A stretch of DNA of 64,000 nucleotides from Dryocosmus kuriphilus (Eukaryota > Arthropoda > Insecta > Hymenoptera > Cynipidae): positions 159,683,911-159,747,910 of the forward strand of contig CM076195.1 of the NCBI GenBank assembly GCA_038277395.1, given 5' to 3'. The notes below the pieces were generated by a model. The model was not told the origin of the DNA and made no database searches. It saw only the letters and a program-made list of their open reading frames with translations. This document shows, piece by piece, positions 1-9,585 of this stretch. Every line of letters begins with the position of its first letter. Position 1 is the stretch's first letter. The translations under genes were made by a program, and so were the position numbers.

Positions 1-119
1 AACAGGAATGAATTTTCTTTGAAAAATATTAAATAAAAAAGTTTTAGTATTTTTCCCTGGCTATTAAACGGCGACATCTATTTGATCTTGACCATGACCT
101 TGAAGGTCATATCAACGTT

Positions 120-560
120 AAATTCAATTTTTTAAATGGGAATCCCCATTTTTTATCGCAGATTTGGAAAGAGCAGGGAATTTTACGTTCAAGTATGCTC
201 TTGAACATGTCTTTGACAATGACCTTCAAGGTCATTCCAAGGTCAAAATTGTTTTTTCAAATGGGAACCCCTTTCAATTTTTTAAATGGGAAGCCCCATT
301 GTTTATTGCGGATTTGGAAAGAGCAGGAAATTTTACGTTCAAGTATGACCTTGACCATGTCCTCGAAGGTCATTCCAAGGTCACAATTGTTTTTTCAAAC
401 GGGAACCCCTATTTTTAGTTGTAGATATGGAAAGAGCAAGAAATTTTATCTTCAGGTTTAACCTTGATCATGACCTTCAAGGTCATTGCAAGGTCACAAT
501 TGTTTTTTCAAGTGGGAACCCCCATTTTTTATTGCGGATTTGGAAAGAGCAGCAAATTTT
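120..560. repeat. AGGTCA-rich minisatellite, about 112-150 bp period
   Basis: Four imperfect copies of a unit beginning GGAAAGAGCAGGAAATTTTA start near 166, 316, 428 and 541, giving spacings of about 150, 112 and 113 bp. Each full unit contains GACCTT/AAGGTCA half-sites in both orientations followed by a GTTTTTTCAAATGGGAACCCC-like block. Small ORFs across it simply follow the repeat and are not considered genes. Confidence 0.85.
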
Positions 561-1107
561 TATGTCCGTCAAGGAATCTGACAGGATTTTGGTGGAGAAC
601 ATTTTGAACACAGGCTGTAAGCATTGCCTTAAGAAGACTCATTCTCAAAAAAATCGTAAAACATTCCCACCACTCCATTCCTCTAATTCCTCCCTCACAA
701 CAAAATACTCTCCTAAACTAGTATAATTCAGTCAGTCTGCTGAACTTTCAAGGCATGTTGCTCCCAAAAAAACATAAACGCAAAAAAGTTTTAAAAGTGA
801 TCAACTGTTCAGTAATCTACTTAGTTTTTAAAAAAAAGTATTGAACGATATTTCTGAACCTCCTTCTTATAAACTTATAAGGTGAGTTCTTCCTCTAATT
901 GAGGAGACCCACAAATATTGATAACTTCTTGTATTTAAAATAAAACTTCTTAAATTCCAACTTTTATGATTTACCTATGTCCAAATAACTTTAAGTTAGT
1001 GTTTTTTAAAATTATAGTCTGCATTTACATCAATGTAACGAATAATTCTTATATCCATGAATCAACAACAACAAAATTTTTTGTACCAATATTTCAGAAA
1101 TAAATCA
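561..1107. other. no feature recognised
   Basis: AT-rich sequence with no convincing coding potential, repeat or RNA structure seen by eye. Confidence 0.5.
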
Positions 1108-1137
1108 CTGATGAGGGCCCATAATCGAGGCCGAAAC
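1108..1137 (+). ncRNA. isolated hammerhead ribozyme core
   Basis: CTGATGA (1108-1114) is followed by a GGCC/GGCC stem II (1116-1119 with 1129-1132, nine-base loop) and GAAAC (1133-1137). This is the hammerhead core order CUGANGA, stem II, GAAA. No PLE coding sequence is next to it, so it may be a solo terminal repeat. Stem III and the cleavage site are not obvious. Confidence 0.55.
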
Positions 1138-2128
1138 GTTTGATTAATTGAAAGATTGAATTAAAATTATTGTGACCCTAAAGCCAACGTCAACATAAAC
1201 ATCCAAAAATTATTTTAAAAAAACGTTATTTCTGAAGGCTTAAAATGGAAATAGTTTAATAAAGCTTTGTGAATTAAAAAATGTAAAATTGAACGTCTTT
1301 TAATTAAATACTAGAAATCTCAAATAAATGTTAACCATTGAAGAATAAATCATTTGTAATAAACCCCTTTGAAAATACGTCAGAATAGCCACTTAAAGAA
1401 ATTTTCGAGTTTGACAATTTGTAAAAACCACCTTAAGCGCCACTCAAAATTTTTAAATGCAACGATGAGTAACAAATTTATTAAAAATTCAAATTACCTT
1501 ATTAAGTTCAGCCTTAAAAGTAATAACTTGTATTTAAAGAAATCAACAATATTGTAAAAAAACAATGACTGGCCACGATATAGTGAATAGCATAGGCCAA
1601 TGATTATATCATTGGCTACTGATTTGTGGTTAAATATAGTCACTGGCCATCTCAGTTTATAGATTTCTCATTTTGAAAGCACAGCGATTAGCCACTGAAT
1701 CGTATAATGATTGGCCGAGGATAATTAATTGACTTTTGACATTATGTTCGCTCATTATTCGTAAGTCAAAGTAAGAAACATTTATTTACATAATCCATAA
1801 AAAACTTAAAAAACTTTTAATGATTTTTTGCAAAGATATTAGGCATTTGCTTTTCAGATAGTGTGGCATAATTTGAAGGTTAGAAAATATCGTGTATCCT
1901 TAATCACCGCATTCATTAAAAATAGAAAACTTCACAGTAAATTTATCGTAACTATTAAAAAAAAGTTTTCTACAATACGAGGCTCTTTTCCTCAACAACT
2001 TTTTGCTCCAATTCCTTACTCATACTTAGTATCACCGGTTTTAATAATTCTGACATTTAAAGGCAGTAAACTGCACTAACATAACATGTCTAATTCGCTG
2101 CGGAATTGTCTGCACTTCATCCTTCACT
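1138..2128. other. no gene; TTGGCCA-like motif cluster at 1565-1730
   Basis: AT-rich, without a supported gene. Between about 1565 and 1730 short words related to ATTGGCCA/TGGCCA recur six or so times in both orientations with irregular spacing, which looks like a degenerate short repeat. Confidence 0.4.
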
Positions 2129-2163
2129 ATTTATTAGCAATGTAGAAAGGAAGGATGAAATTT

Positions 2164-2181
2164 TCCTTAATGAACTTTATT
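2164..2181. repeat. LINE-a target-site duplication, left copy
   Basis: TCCTTAATGAACTTTATT at 2164-2181 is identical to 4954-4971. The two copies abut the 3' and 5' ends of minus-strand LINE-a, as expected from target-primed reverse transcription. The target is the tail of PLE-1. Confidence 0.85.
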
Positions 2182-2418
2182 CGTTTCGTTTATTACTCTC
2201 CCTTACGGGTTTGAGGGCTCCGTTCCCCTTACATCTTTTACAATTTCACTTAACCACTATGCCTTATGCTTATCTTAACCTACTATCGCCCCATTATGTA
2301 CAAGTTCTTAAATTCTTAAACACTAACTTACTGTCTATCATCTAATATCTAACAAGTGCGCGAGACCTTCCAGGGCTTCCATGTCCTCTTACCATATTAC
2401 TATTCAAGCTTTTCCAAG

Positions 2419-3212
2419 TCACGCAACACTAATTTTCCTTAGATTTTGGTTTCGGCTTTCTCCTCCCCCATACATCCTCTCTTCCCTTTTATTTTCTAAA
2501 CTCTTCACCCAGTTTTCCCCTTGTCCACAACCGCTCAGTATCCACCTAACTTTATCTACGACGCTCTTTCCCCCTCCCTCTTCACCTGTGCACCTCTCCA
2601 ACACGTGCTCCCATGATTCCCTCTCATACCTACACACCCTGCACATTTTCATTTCTTCACTCATCCAATATTAAATTCATTCATGCCTTCACCAATTCTG
2701 AAACGTATCATCCTGGCCCACCTGCGCTCCTTTTTCAATTTCCCTAAATATTCTGGGACCCCTTCCATCTTGACGAATTTATACCATTTATTATATCTTG
2801 ATCCTATAATCTTTTCCCACCTCTTCTCTTCCTGCTTCTTACTCATTTCGCCTTCAATTTCCTGCCATTCCCTCACCTCGTCACACATTCTCCATTCCCT
2901 TCTAACTTGCCATCTCTCTTCCTCCCATTTTGAATGTCCCGTGTTAACTCTCCTCTCTCTATTCATTAATTCCTGTCGGCACACTTGTGCTATTTTGCTA
3001 CCTTTACCACTCTTAAGTTTCTCTTCGAAGTTCCAGGCCCTTTTTCTCTGCTTTGTCACCAATTTCTCTCTCCCTGTTTCTTCTCTCAACATATAGCCCG
3101 GGCAGTTCCAGCTTACTCCCATAACCCATCTCAGAAATCTTTCTTGCATGTTTTCTACCTTCTTATACTCCTTCAATCCCATATCTCTACTCCATAGCAC
3201 ATCACTGACCAT
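2419..3212 (-). pseudogene. LINE-a C-terminal domain with CX2CX8HX4C motif
   Basis: Two minus-strand frames (2661-3212 and 2419-2664) continue the LINE protein. The thumb and connector region includes WSRDMGLKEYKKVENMQERF and a tryptophan/arginine-rich stretch. The end carries CRVCRYERESWEHVLERC, a putative zinc-binding CX2CX8HX4C motif. The same C-terminus is intact in LINE-d at about 58676-58729, which supports family identity. Confidence 0.75.
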
Positions 3213-4315
3213 ACCAGTGAGTCAAACAGCCATAATCTCATCTTCCAGTCCTCTTTGAATCTTCTTTTTCCAATCCCCCACACTTGACCCATCACCCTAC
3301 TGGTACTTTCCATCCTTTTTTTGACCTGAAGGTCATTTCCACGACCCGCTTCGAACCAAAATCCTAAATAACAAAATTCCTCTACAATTTCCACCATTTC
3401 TCCATTTATCTTCCATCCATACTTTACTTAATTCTTTCTCTTTCTGAAACATATTAATTTTGTCTTCGTCACATTAATTGTCAAGTCTTTCTCTCTCCCA
3501 TACTCTTCGAATCCTTTCATTAGCAAGCTCATTCCATTTTCATTATCTGCCAGAAGCACCACATCGTCCGCGTACGCTAGTGAGTATATTCTTTTATTTC
3601 TTAGAACTGTACCTCCTTTACCATTCTTTTCAATTTTCTCTTCTAGGTCTGCTAACATTATGCTAAACAACAATGGACTTAGCCGGCACCCTTGCCTGAG
3701 ACTCCTCCCTGTCCAAAACTCCTCCCCTTTCTGTTCCTCGATCCTCACCCTTGTCCTCGTCTCCGTAAATACCTCTTTTATCCTTTCAATCAACTCCTCG
3801 TCGACCCCCCTTTCTTTCATTGCCTTCCATAAAATTTTCTTATTCACAGATTCAAAGGCTGCTTTAAAATCTACGAAGAGTGCAACTAGCTTTCCTTTCT
3901 TCTGTCCCAGGTTCCTGTTGACTAGATAATTCAGAACGAAAATGTTATCCACTGTTCCCATCCCCTTCCTGAATCCTGTTTGATTGTATGGAATACTTGC
4001 TTTTTCTTCTACCTGTTCTTCTAGTCTCTTCCTAAGCACCTCCGCGTAAATTTAATACGATACTGGCATGAGAGTGATTCCTCTATAATCTTCCACTTTT
4101 CTACCCCTACCTTTCTTTAATAATGGAACTACCAAACCTGTTCTCCACTCCTTGGGCCATCCTTCCCCTCTCCATACTCTATTACATACTTCCCAGATCT
4201 GTCCTCTAAGCCTTCTTCCTCCAAATTTCAACGCTTCATTCTCCATCCCATCCTCTCCTGTCGCCTTGTTTCTTTTTAACTTCTCAATTGTTTGATTCAC
4301 CTCCTCTATGGTCAC
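3173..4315 (-). pseudogene. LINE-a reverse transcriptase domain
   Basis: Three consecutive minus-strand frames carry an RT in order: NKATGEDGMENEAL and YRGITLMP (4052-4315); NQTGFRKGMGTVDNIFVL, FVDFKAAFESVN (motif A), LRQGCRLSPLLF (motif B) and LAYADDVVLLA (catalytic motif C) in 3428-4039; the thumb in 3173-3397. The catalytic aspartates are retained. Frame changes between the pieces show it is a pseudogene. Its role was target-primed reverse transcription of its own mRNA. Confidence 0.85.
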
Positions 4316-4510
4316 CTCATACCCACCTTCAATTCTTCACTCCTTGCTCTTTCTGCCTTCCCCCTTCACTTTGCTACCCACGCCTCCTAGCAATTTCTTG
4401 AAGTATACCGTCCATTCCTCCATATTTATCTCTTCATTGATTCCCTTCCATTCACACCTCTCTCTATTGATCAAGTTGCATTCTCTTCCTTCCTTTATTG
4501 CTTTCTCTAC

Positions 4511-4950
4511 CTACTCCATGTATCTCATCTTCTCCTCCTGTCTTTTCACATCTAGTAATTTCTCGTGTTCCCGTTTCCTTTTACAATATTCCTTTCTGTC
4601 TATCTCTCCTCTTCTCCAATTCTTTAACGATAATTTCATGCGTTCTTTACTCTCTATACACTCCACGTCCCACCATCCTCTTCTCTCCCTTCTTTCCTCC
4701 TCGCTTGGCCTAATTTCTTCCACTATCTTCTCTACCCTTTCCTTCATCCTACACAACATCGCATCCACTTCTACCCCTCTTCAATCATAGTATTCACTTC
4801 TTCCATTCTTTCCGTATATTTTTATTCTTCCTTCCCTCTCTTCTCCCATTCCAACATCTCAACGTTGCAATTACCGGGAAGTGTTCTGACCCTATTTCGT
4901 TCCCTACTTCCATTCTTTCCGACAGCCTCCTTATCCTTTTCTCTGCCAGT
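4511..4950 (-). pseudogene. LINE-a endonuclease C-terminus and linker
   Basis: Broken reading frame. The first part ends the apurinic-endonuclease-like fold with SEHFPVIATL, the conserved S-D/E-H motif near the end of EEP endonucleases. It is followed by a charged linker (RRGWWDVEC..SKERM) that also occurs in LINE-c. Most of the endonuclease is missing because of 5' truncation at 4953. Confidence 0.7.
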
Positions 4951-4953
4951 ATG

Positions 4954-4971
4954 TCCTTAATGAACTTTATT
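4954..4971. repeat. LINE-a target-site duplication, right copy
   Basis: Exact 18-bp match to 2164-2181. It lies between the truncated 5' end of LINE-a and the GTTAAAT box of the PLE-1 tail. Confidence 0.85.
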
Positions 4972-4987
4972 TAACGTCTGGGAAATC

Positions 4988-5900
4988 AAATAAAATAAGA
5001 AGAGCGACACATCCAGACTATATACAATTTTCAAAATGATTTATTTCATGGACGTGACGTTTCGTCAACAATATTGTTGACCTCTTCAGAGTACAAGATT
5101 ATGGATCTGTTGGGAGAGTATAATATGGTAGAATTTATATAAAAAAAAAAAAACAGCATCGCAATGTTAAGAACTTGGCGAAAAATTAAGATAAAAGTAA
5201 AAACTTACTAAAAATTTTGAAGTCAGCAATCATTTTAGATAAACCAGTGTGGTAGTAGTACATGAGTGAAAAATTTTTTTAAAAAATTTTTAAAATTTGG
5301 AGAAGAATCGAGAGAAACCTCAGTTTCAATTATTACAATAGTTTTGAAGAAAAATTTGTCAATGGTAAAGTCAAACCTATAATCAGATAGAAGAAGAATT
5401 TTTTTTGTAATGAAAAAGAAAAAGGAAAGTAAGAAAATTGTGAAAAGCAAGGATATTTGTAAAAACAAAGAACTTTTGGAAAATCTAAACATAATCTTAA
5501 AGGAATTTTAATGAAAAACATAATGGGAAAGATATTGTAAAGATTTATTTACCTTAAAAAATGATGTGAAAATGATTTTGTATTCCGAATTTTGTGTAAA
5601 AAGTTTTATAGAAAACGTCGAATTGGAATTGATAGGTAAATTCATCATTTTGATGAAGTGAGGTACGGATGTACCCCGGCATCTTGAAATTTTTCATGTA
5701 CTAAAGGAATTGGAAACATGAAGTTAGGATATGAATGTGAAAAGGATAAAGGAAGGGGAAAGAGAAAAGAGAGGTAAGAGATGATAAAAAAAAAGAAAGA
5801 AGGGAGGGAGAAGAAGGAAATTCAAAATATAGTTGGAAATGATTGGAGTTTAATTGATATTATTTATAATTATGTTGTAAGCTGGATTGTAAAAACTTAA
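4988..5900 (-). repeat. PLE-1 left inverted arm
   Basis: Reverse complement of about 7102-8014, matching from the outer AAATAAAATAAGAAG to the inner TTACAATCC near the end of the ORF. It is an inverted copy of the element's 3' part, including UTR, hammerhead and last coding codons. The inner junction at about 5900 cuts directly into the RT palm. Together the arms could form a foldback of about 0.9 kb. Confidence 0.85.
5059..5089 (-). ncRNA. hammerhead ribozyme core, PLE-1 left arm
   Basis: On the minus strand: CTGAAGA, stem II GTCAAC..GTTGAC (palindromic, up to 9 bp), GAAAC, then GTCACGTC, which can close a minimal stem III. Same core as 7913-7951 on the opposite strand. Confidence 0.75.
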
Positions 5901-7152
5901 CCTTAGATGTGTCCTCCCTTTTTACTAATATTCCACTAGATCTCGTTCTTTCTGGTATCAGCAACAGATGGACTTATATTAAAAATTTCACTAACATTTC
6001 CCATGAGGATTTTAATAATGGCATCATTTTTCTTATGAAATCCACTTCTTTCCAATTTGACAAAAAATATTACAACCAAAAATTCGGCACTCCTATGGGG
6101 TCTCCAATTTCAGGCATTCTAGCTGAAATTGTCTTAACAGACTTAGAATCTATTGTTTTCAAGAAATTTAACTTTAAAATTTTCTCTTTTTATCGTTACG
6201 TGGATGATACCTTTTTGATTGTTCCTAAAGACAAGATCAATGAAATTGTTTCTAAATTCAACAGTTGTCATAAAAGATTACAATTTACGTTCGAAATGGA
6301 ATCAAACAATAGTATAAACTTTCTAAATATTAAAATTATCAGAGATGATTCAGGTAATATTTCCACAAATTGGTGCAAAAAAATTCATATTCTGGTAGAC
6401 TTTTAAATTTCAATTCCAACCATCCATTACATCATAAAATCAGTATCATCAAAAACATTTTTGACTCAGCCATTTTACTTTCAGACAATAAATTTCATCA
6501 TGATAATTTAACTCTCGTCAAAAAAATGTTATGGTACAATAATTACCCTGAACTTTTCACTTCAAAACATATAAAATCTAGATTGATTCAATTAAACAAT
6601 AGACTTTCTAACACACAAAATTCGATTTCTAATGAATTTCAAATCATTGAATCCGAAAAAACGTTCGTTTCTTCCAATTTCTACCCTAATATCTCTTATG
6701 AAATTCGCAGACTTTTTTCAAATTATAACATCTCCACAATTTTTAGAATTGATAATAAATTTTACTTTTTTATTAAATTACACAAAGATCCATTCGCAAA
6801 ACTAGAAAATTGTAATGTTGTGTACAAATTAACTTGTCTTTGTGGTCTTTCTTACATTGGCCAAACTAAAAGATCTCTAAAAACCAGGAAAGAGGAACAT
6901 CTTAGAAATATTGATCATTGTACAAAAAACCATAGAGAAATAGCTAAACATACTCATTCAATTCATAATCGTGATTCAACAGCTATAAAATGGGATGATA
7001 TCAAAATTTTACATAAAGAACAAAATTTTTACAAAAGATCTATCATAGAAATGGTTTTTATAAAGAAAGAAGGAGAAAAAGCTTTAAACAAAATTATCGA
7101 TTTAAATTTTTACAATCCCGCTTACAACATAATTATAAATAATATCAATTAA
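5901..7152 (+). pseudogene. PLE-1 reverse transcriptase plus GIY-YIG endonuclease (N-truncated)
   Basis: The frame opens at the arm junction with LDVSSLFTNIP (RT motif A), then GTPMGSPISGIL (motif B) and RYVDDTFLIVP (motif C, about 6190-6220). A frameshift in an A-run near 6375 moves to a second frame (to 7152) that holds the GIY-YIG endonuclease: CGLSYIGQTKRSLKTRKEEH at about 6838-6900, with the downstream EMVFIKKEG block. This is the Penelope protein order. The N-terminal third (ADKGN and YGLPKIHK boxes) is missing. It is closely related to PLE-2, mostly identical through the palm. Confidence 0.9.
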
Positions 7153-8014
7153 ATACCAATCATTTCCATCTACATCTTGAATTTCCCTCCTCAACCTCCC
7201 ACCTTACTTTCCTTTTCTCATCTCTTACCTCTCTTTTCTCTTTCCCCTTCCTTTATCCTTTTCACATTCATATCCTAACTTCATGTTTCCAATTCCTTTA
7301 GTACATGAAAAATTTCAAGATGATGGGGTACATCCGTACCTCGTTTCATCAAAATGATGAATTTACCTATCAATTCCAATTCGACGGTTTCTATAAAACT
7401 TTTTACACAAAATTCGGAATTCAAAATCATTTTCACATCACTTTTTAAGGTAAATAAATCTTTAAAATATCTATTCCATTATGTTTTTCATTAAAATTTC
7501 TTTTAGGTTATGTTTAGATTTTCCAAAGGTTCTTTGTTTTTACAAATATCCTTACTTTTCACAATTTTCTTACTTTCCTTTTCCTTTTTCATTACAAAAA
7601 ATTCTCTTTCTATCTGATTATAGGTTTGACTTTTCCATTGACAAATTTTTCTTCAAAACTATTGTAATAATTGAAACTGAGGTTTCTCTCGATTCTTCTC
7701 CAAATTTTAAAATTTGTTTAAAAAAATTTTTCACTCATGTACTACTGCTACAACACTGGTTTTATCTGAAATGATGGCTGACTTCAAAATTTTTAGTAAG
7801 TTTTTACTTTTATCTTAATTTTTCGCCAAGTTTTTAACATTAAGATGCTGTTCTTTTGTTTATGTAAATTCTACCATATTATACTCTCCCAACAGATCCA
7901 TAACCTTGTACGCTGAAGAGGTCAACAATATTGTTGACGAAACGTCACGTCCATGAAATAAATCATTTTGAAAATTGTATATAGTCTGGATGTGCCGCAC
8001 TTCTTATTTTATTT
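7102..8014 (+). repeat. PLE-1 right inverted arm (3' part and terminal repeat)
   Basis: Contains the last codons of the ORF, the 3' UTR and the hammerhead core, and pairs with 4988-5900. Differences between the arms are few (for example a GGGGTACATCC versus GGATGTACCCC region and small A-run changes), which implies recent formation or gene conversion. Confidence 0.85.
7913..7951 (+). ncRNA. hammerhead ribozyme, PLE-1 right arm
   Basis: CTGAAGA (7913-7919), stem II GTCAAC/GTTGAC with AATATT loop, GAAAC (7939-7943). Stem III can be a minimal two-pair helix C7943-G7949 and G7944-C7948 with loop TCA, closed by A7942-T7950, giving predicted cleavage after C7951 of GUC. Minimal stem III is typical of published PLE hammerheads. 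Stem I looks weak by eye. Confidence 0.78.
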
Positions 8015-8019
8015 ATTAG

Positions 8020-8390
8020 TAGTTTTTTTTGTGTGAGTACTTTTTAGTATAAGCATACCTAAACGAAGTCGCCAATAAGTGGGGTGGTTGATAATTTTTC
8101 CCGATTACCTTATTTATTTTCGCGACGATTCTACTTTCGATTTGCGCCCCACTCCCTATCGATATACGTACCAAGTACATTTTTGCATTTTTCCGATTCA
8201 GCGTAAAATTTAAAGCAATATGAATGGAAAAAAGATAAAAGGGGTGAGTGGGTCAAAAGCTAAGAGGACTTACAAAAATATGGAAGTTGTGCTTTTGCAC
8301 AAAAGACGAGATTGCGTTTGAAGAAATTAATGTGGCAGCAAACTGGGGACCGGGTATCTTATTAATAAACGAATTTCGCAAGCGATTATC
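8020..8390. other. no clear feature; possible decayed RTE endonuclease N-terminus
   Basis: Lies just upstream of the recognisable RTE endonuclease. No motif could be identified; it may be the decayed start of that endonuclease or unrelated sequence. Confidence 0.35.
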
Positions 8391-8742
8391 GATATGCAAT
8401 TCATTAACGACTGGTTATCAAATATTGTACTAAGGGGTAATTTCTGCAAACAGGTGCTAATTAACGTGCACTGACCTACCGAGGACAAAGACGAAGATAC
8501 TAAATATCTTTTTTACGAAACAATCGAACAAGTTTTTGACAAGTTCTCGAAGTATGACGCAAAAACAGTATTGGGAGACTTCAACGCGAAAAATGGAAAA
8601 GAACCGACGTATAGGCCTACAATAGGGTCAGAAAGCTTGCATGGTATCAGTAATGATAATGGGACCAGAGCAATAAACTTTGCAGCTTCAAAGAACCTCT
8701 TTGTCAAAAGCACATATTTCAAGCATAAAAATATAAATAAGG
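8391..8742 (+). pseudogene. RTE-like endonuclease, first half
   Basis: Reads QVLINVH-stop-PTEDKDEDTK, then VLGDFNAKNGKEPTY, a GDFNA catalytic motif of EEP/APE endonucleases, followed by HGISNDNGTRAINFAASKNL. One TGA replaces the residue between H and P near 8471. The reading stops at KHKNINK (8742), where PLE-2 is inserted; it resumes with NKAAWTSPDG at about 12026. Confidence 0.8.
8732..8742. repeat. PLE-2 target-site duplication, left copy
   Basis: TATAAATAAGG at 8732-8742 recurs at 12023-12033, flanking PLE-2. Removing one copy and PLE-2 rejoins the LINE endonuclease. Confidence 0.8.
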
Positions 8743-8744
8743 TC

Positions 8745-9585
8745 AATAAAAACCATTTTCGACACTTCCAGACTATGATATGAAGATGTTATTATTGACG
8801 TTTCGTCATTTAATGAAATGACCTCTTCAGAATACAGATGTTATCGATCTAATGGAAGTATGTAATGTATAATATGATAGTAGATTAAAAATATATAAAT
8901 ATAAGAAAATTGACTTACTAAAAGTGTTGTGTAGTTTTCAATCCATTTTTTACAATTTGATTTTTTACGGAAGAAGATGAAAAAGGATGTTGCGACGATT
9001 GGAGTAAAATTTGTACAGTTTGCCAATAGAATCAAAATAATTAAAATTTGTAATTAGTCAAAAATTTTTATAATAATCCGATAATTGAATCTGTATAAAT
9101 AGTGATAAGCATCATGTGATAAGAAGGATAAAAGTGTAAATTTATAGAATGTGCAAAGTGGAATGGAAATTGTTTTAGGTTATTGTAAGAAAACACATAT
9201 AGTTTGATTTAGGAAATTTTAAGAGAACATAAATAGAGAGGCTTACCTTACAGAAAAAAATGAAAAAAGAGAAGTCAGTGTTATTAAATCCATGGTGAAT
9301 GTATATCAATTGTTATAAAATAAAAGTAAAAGGATTGAATCCTTGATGGAACGAGGCATAGTATACCTCGCCATCGTGGAAAACTGCAAACACTGATGTG
9401 ATAAACATGGGTTGGCCATGGACAACAAGAAGGAAGTGAGAAAGGGAAAGAAGGTTATAGAAGGAGAACAAGATATGATAGAAAAGGAAAGAGAAAAAGA
9501 GTGGAAGTGGGAAATTTAAAAATTATAATTCTGCTAATATAAGAAACATCAGAGATTATATTAAAATTAGTTATTCAAGAACATA
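8745..9585 (-). repeat. PLE-2 left inverted arm
   Basis: Reverse complement of 11124-11964 over about 840 bp, from AATAAAAACC at the outer end to TATGTTCTTG at the inner end. Nearly identical to its partner. Contains a minus-strand hammerhead core. Confidence 0.88.
8800..8830 (-). ncRNA. hammerhead ribozyme core, PLE-2 left arm
   Basis: Minus strand CTGAAGA, stem II GTCATTT/AAATGAC with loop CATT, GAAAC. Mirrors 11878-11908; the stem II loop differs by one base between arms. Confidence 0.72.

Larger units (their letters stand above)
2182..4953 (-). mobile_element. LINE-a, 5'-truncated APE-type non-LTR retrotransposon
   Basis: Read on the minus strand: end of the endonuclease domain (SEHFPV near 4880), linker, reverse transcriptase, C-terminal CX2CX8HX4C motif, then a 3' UTR ending in a CCCGTAAGGGAGAG-type word near 2190-2215. 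The same protein family and 3' end recur in LINE-c and LINE-d. Several frameshifts and stops make it non-functional. The exact clade is not assigned; it is an APE-endonuclease LINE rather than a site-specific R2-type one. Confidence 0.85.
2138..8010 (+). mobile_element. PLE-1, Penelope-like element with inverted arms, containing LINE-a
   Basis: ATTTATTAG (2129-2137) is repeated at 8011-8019, giving a 9-bp target duplication. Inside it, from left to right: a tail with GTTAAAT box and hairpin (on the minus strand, split by LINE-a at 2182-4953), an inverted arm (about 4988-5900), a truncated RT plus GIY-YIG coding region (5901-7152) and a matching arm (about 7102-8014). The arms are about 913 bp and nearly identical. 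Each carries a hammerhead core. The N-terminal half of the protein is missing. The tail sits on the 5' side of the ORF here, unlike in PLE-2 and PLE-3. Confidence 0.8.

Noticed and set aside
2419..4790. Plus-strand ORFs (for example 2683-3096, 3660-3929, 4308-4790)
   Set aside because: They are serine/leucine-rich antisense shadows of the minus-strand LINE-a RT and lack any domain.
5235..5521. ORFs in the PLE-1 arm, with a counterpart at 7481-7774
   Set aside because: Lie in non-coding UTR of the inverted arms; phenylalanine-rich low complexity.
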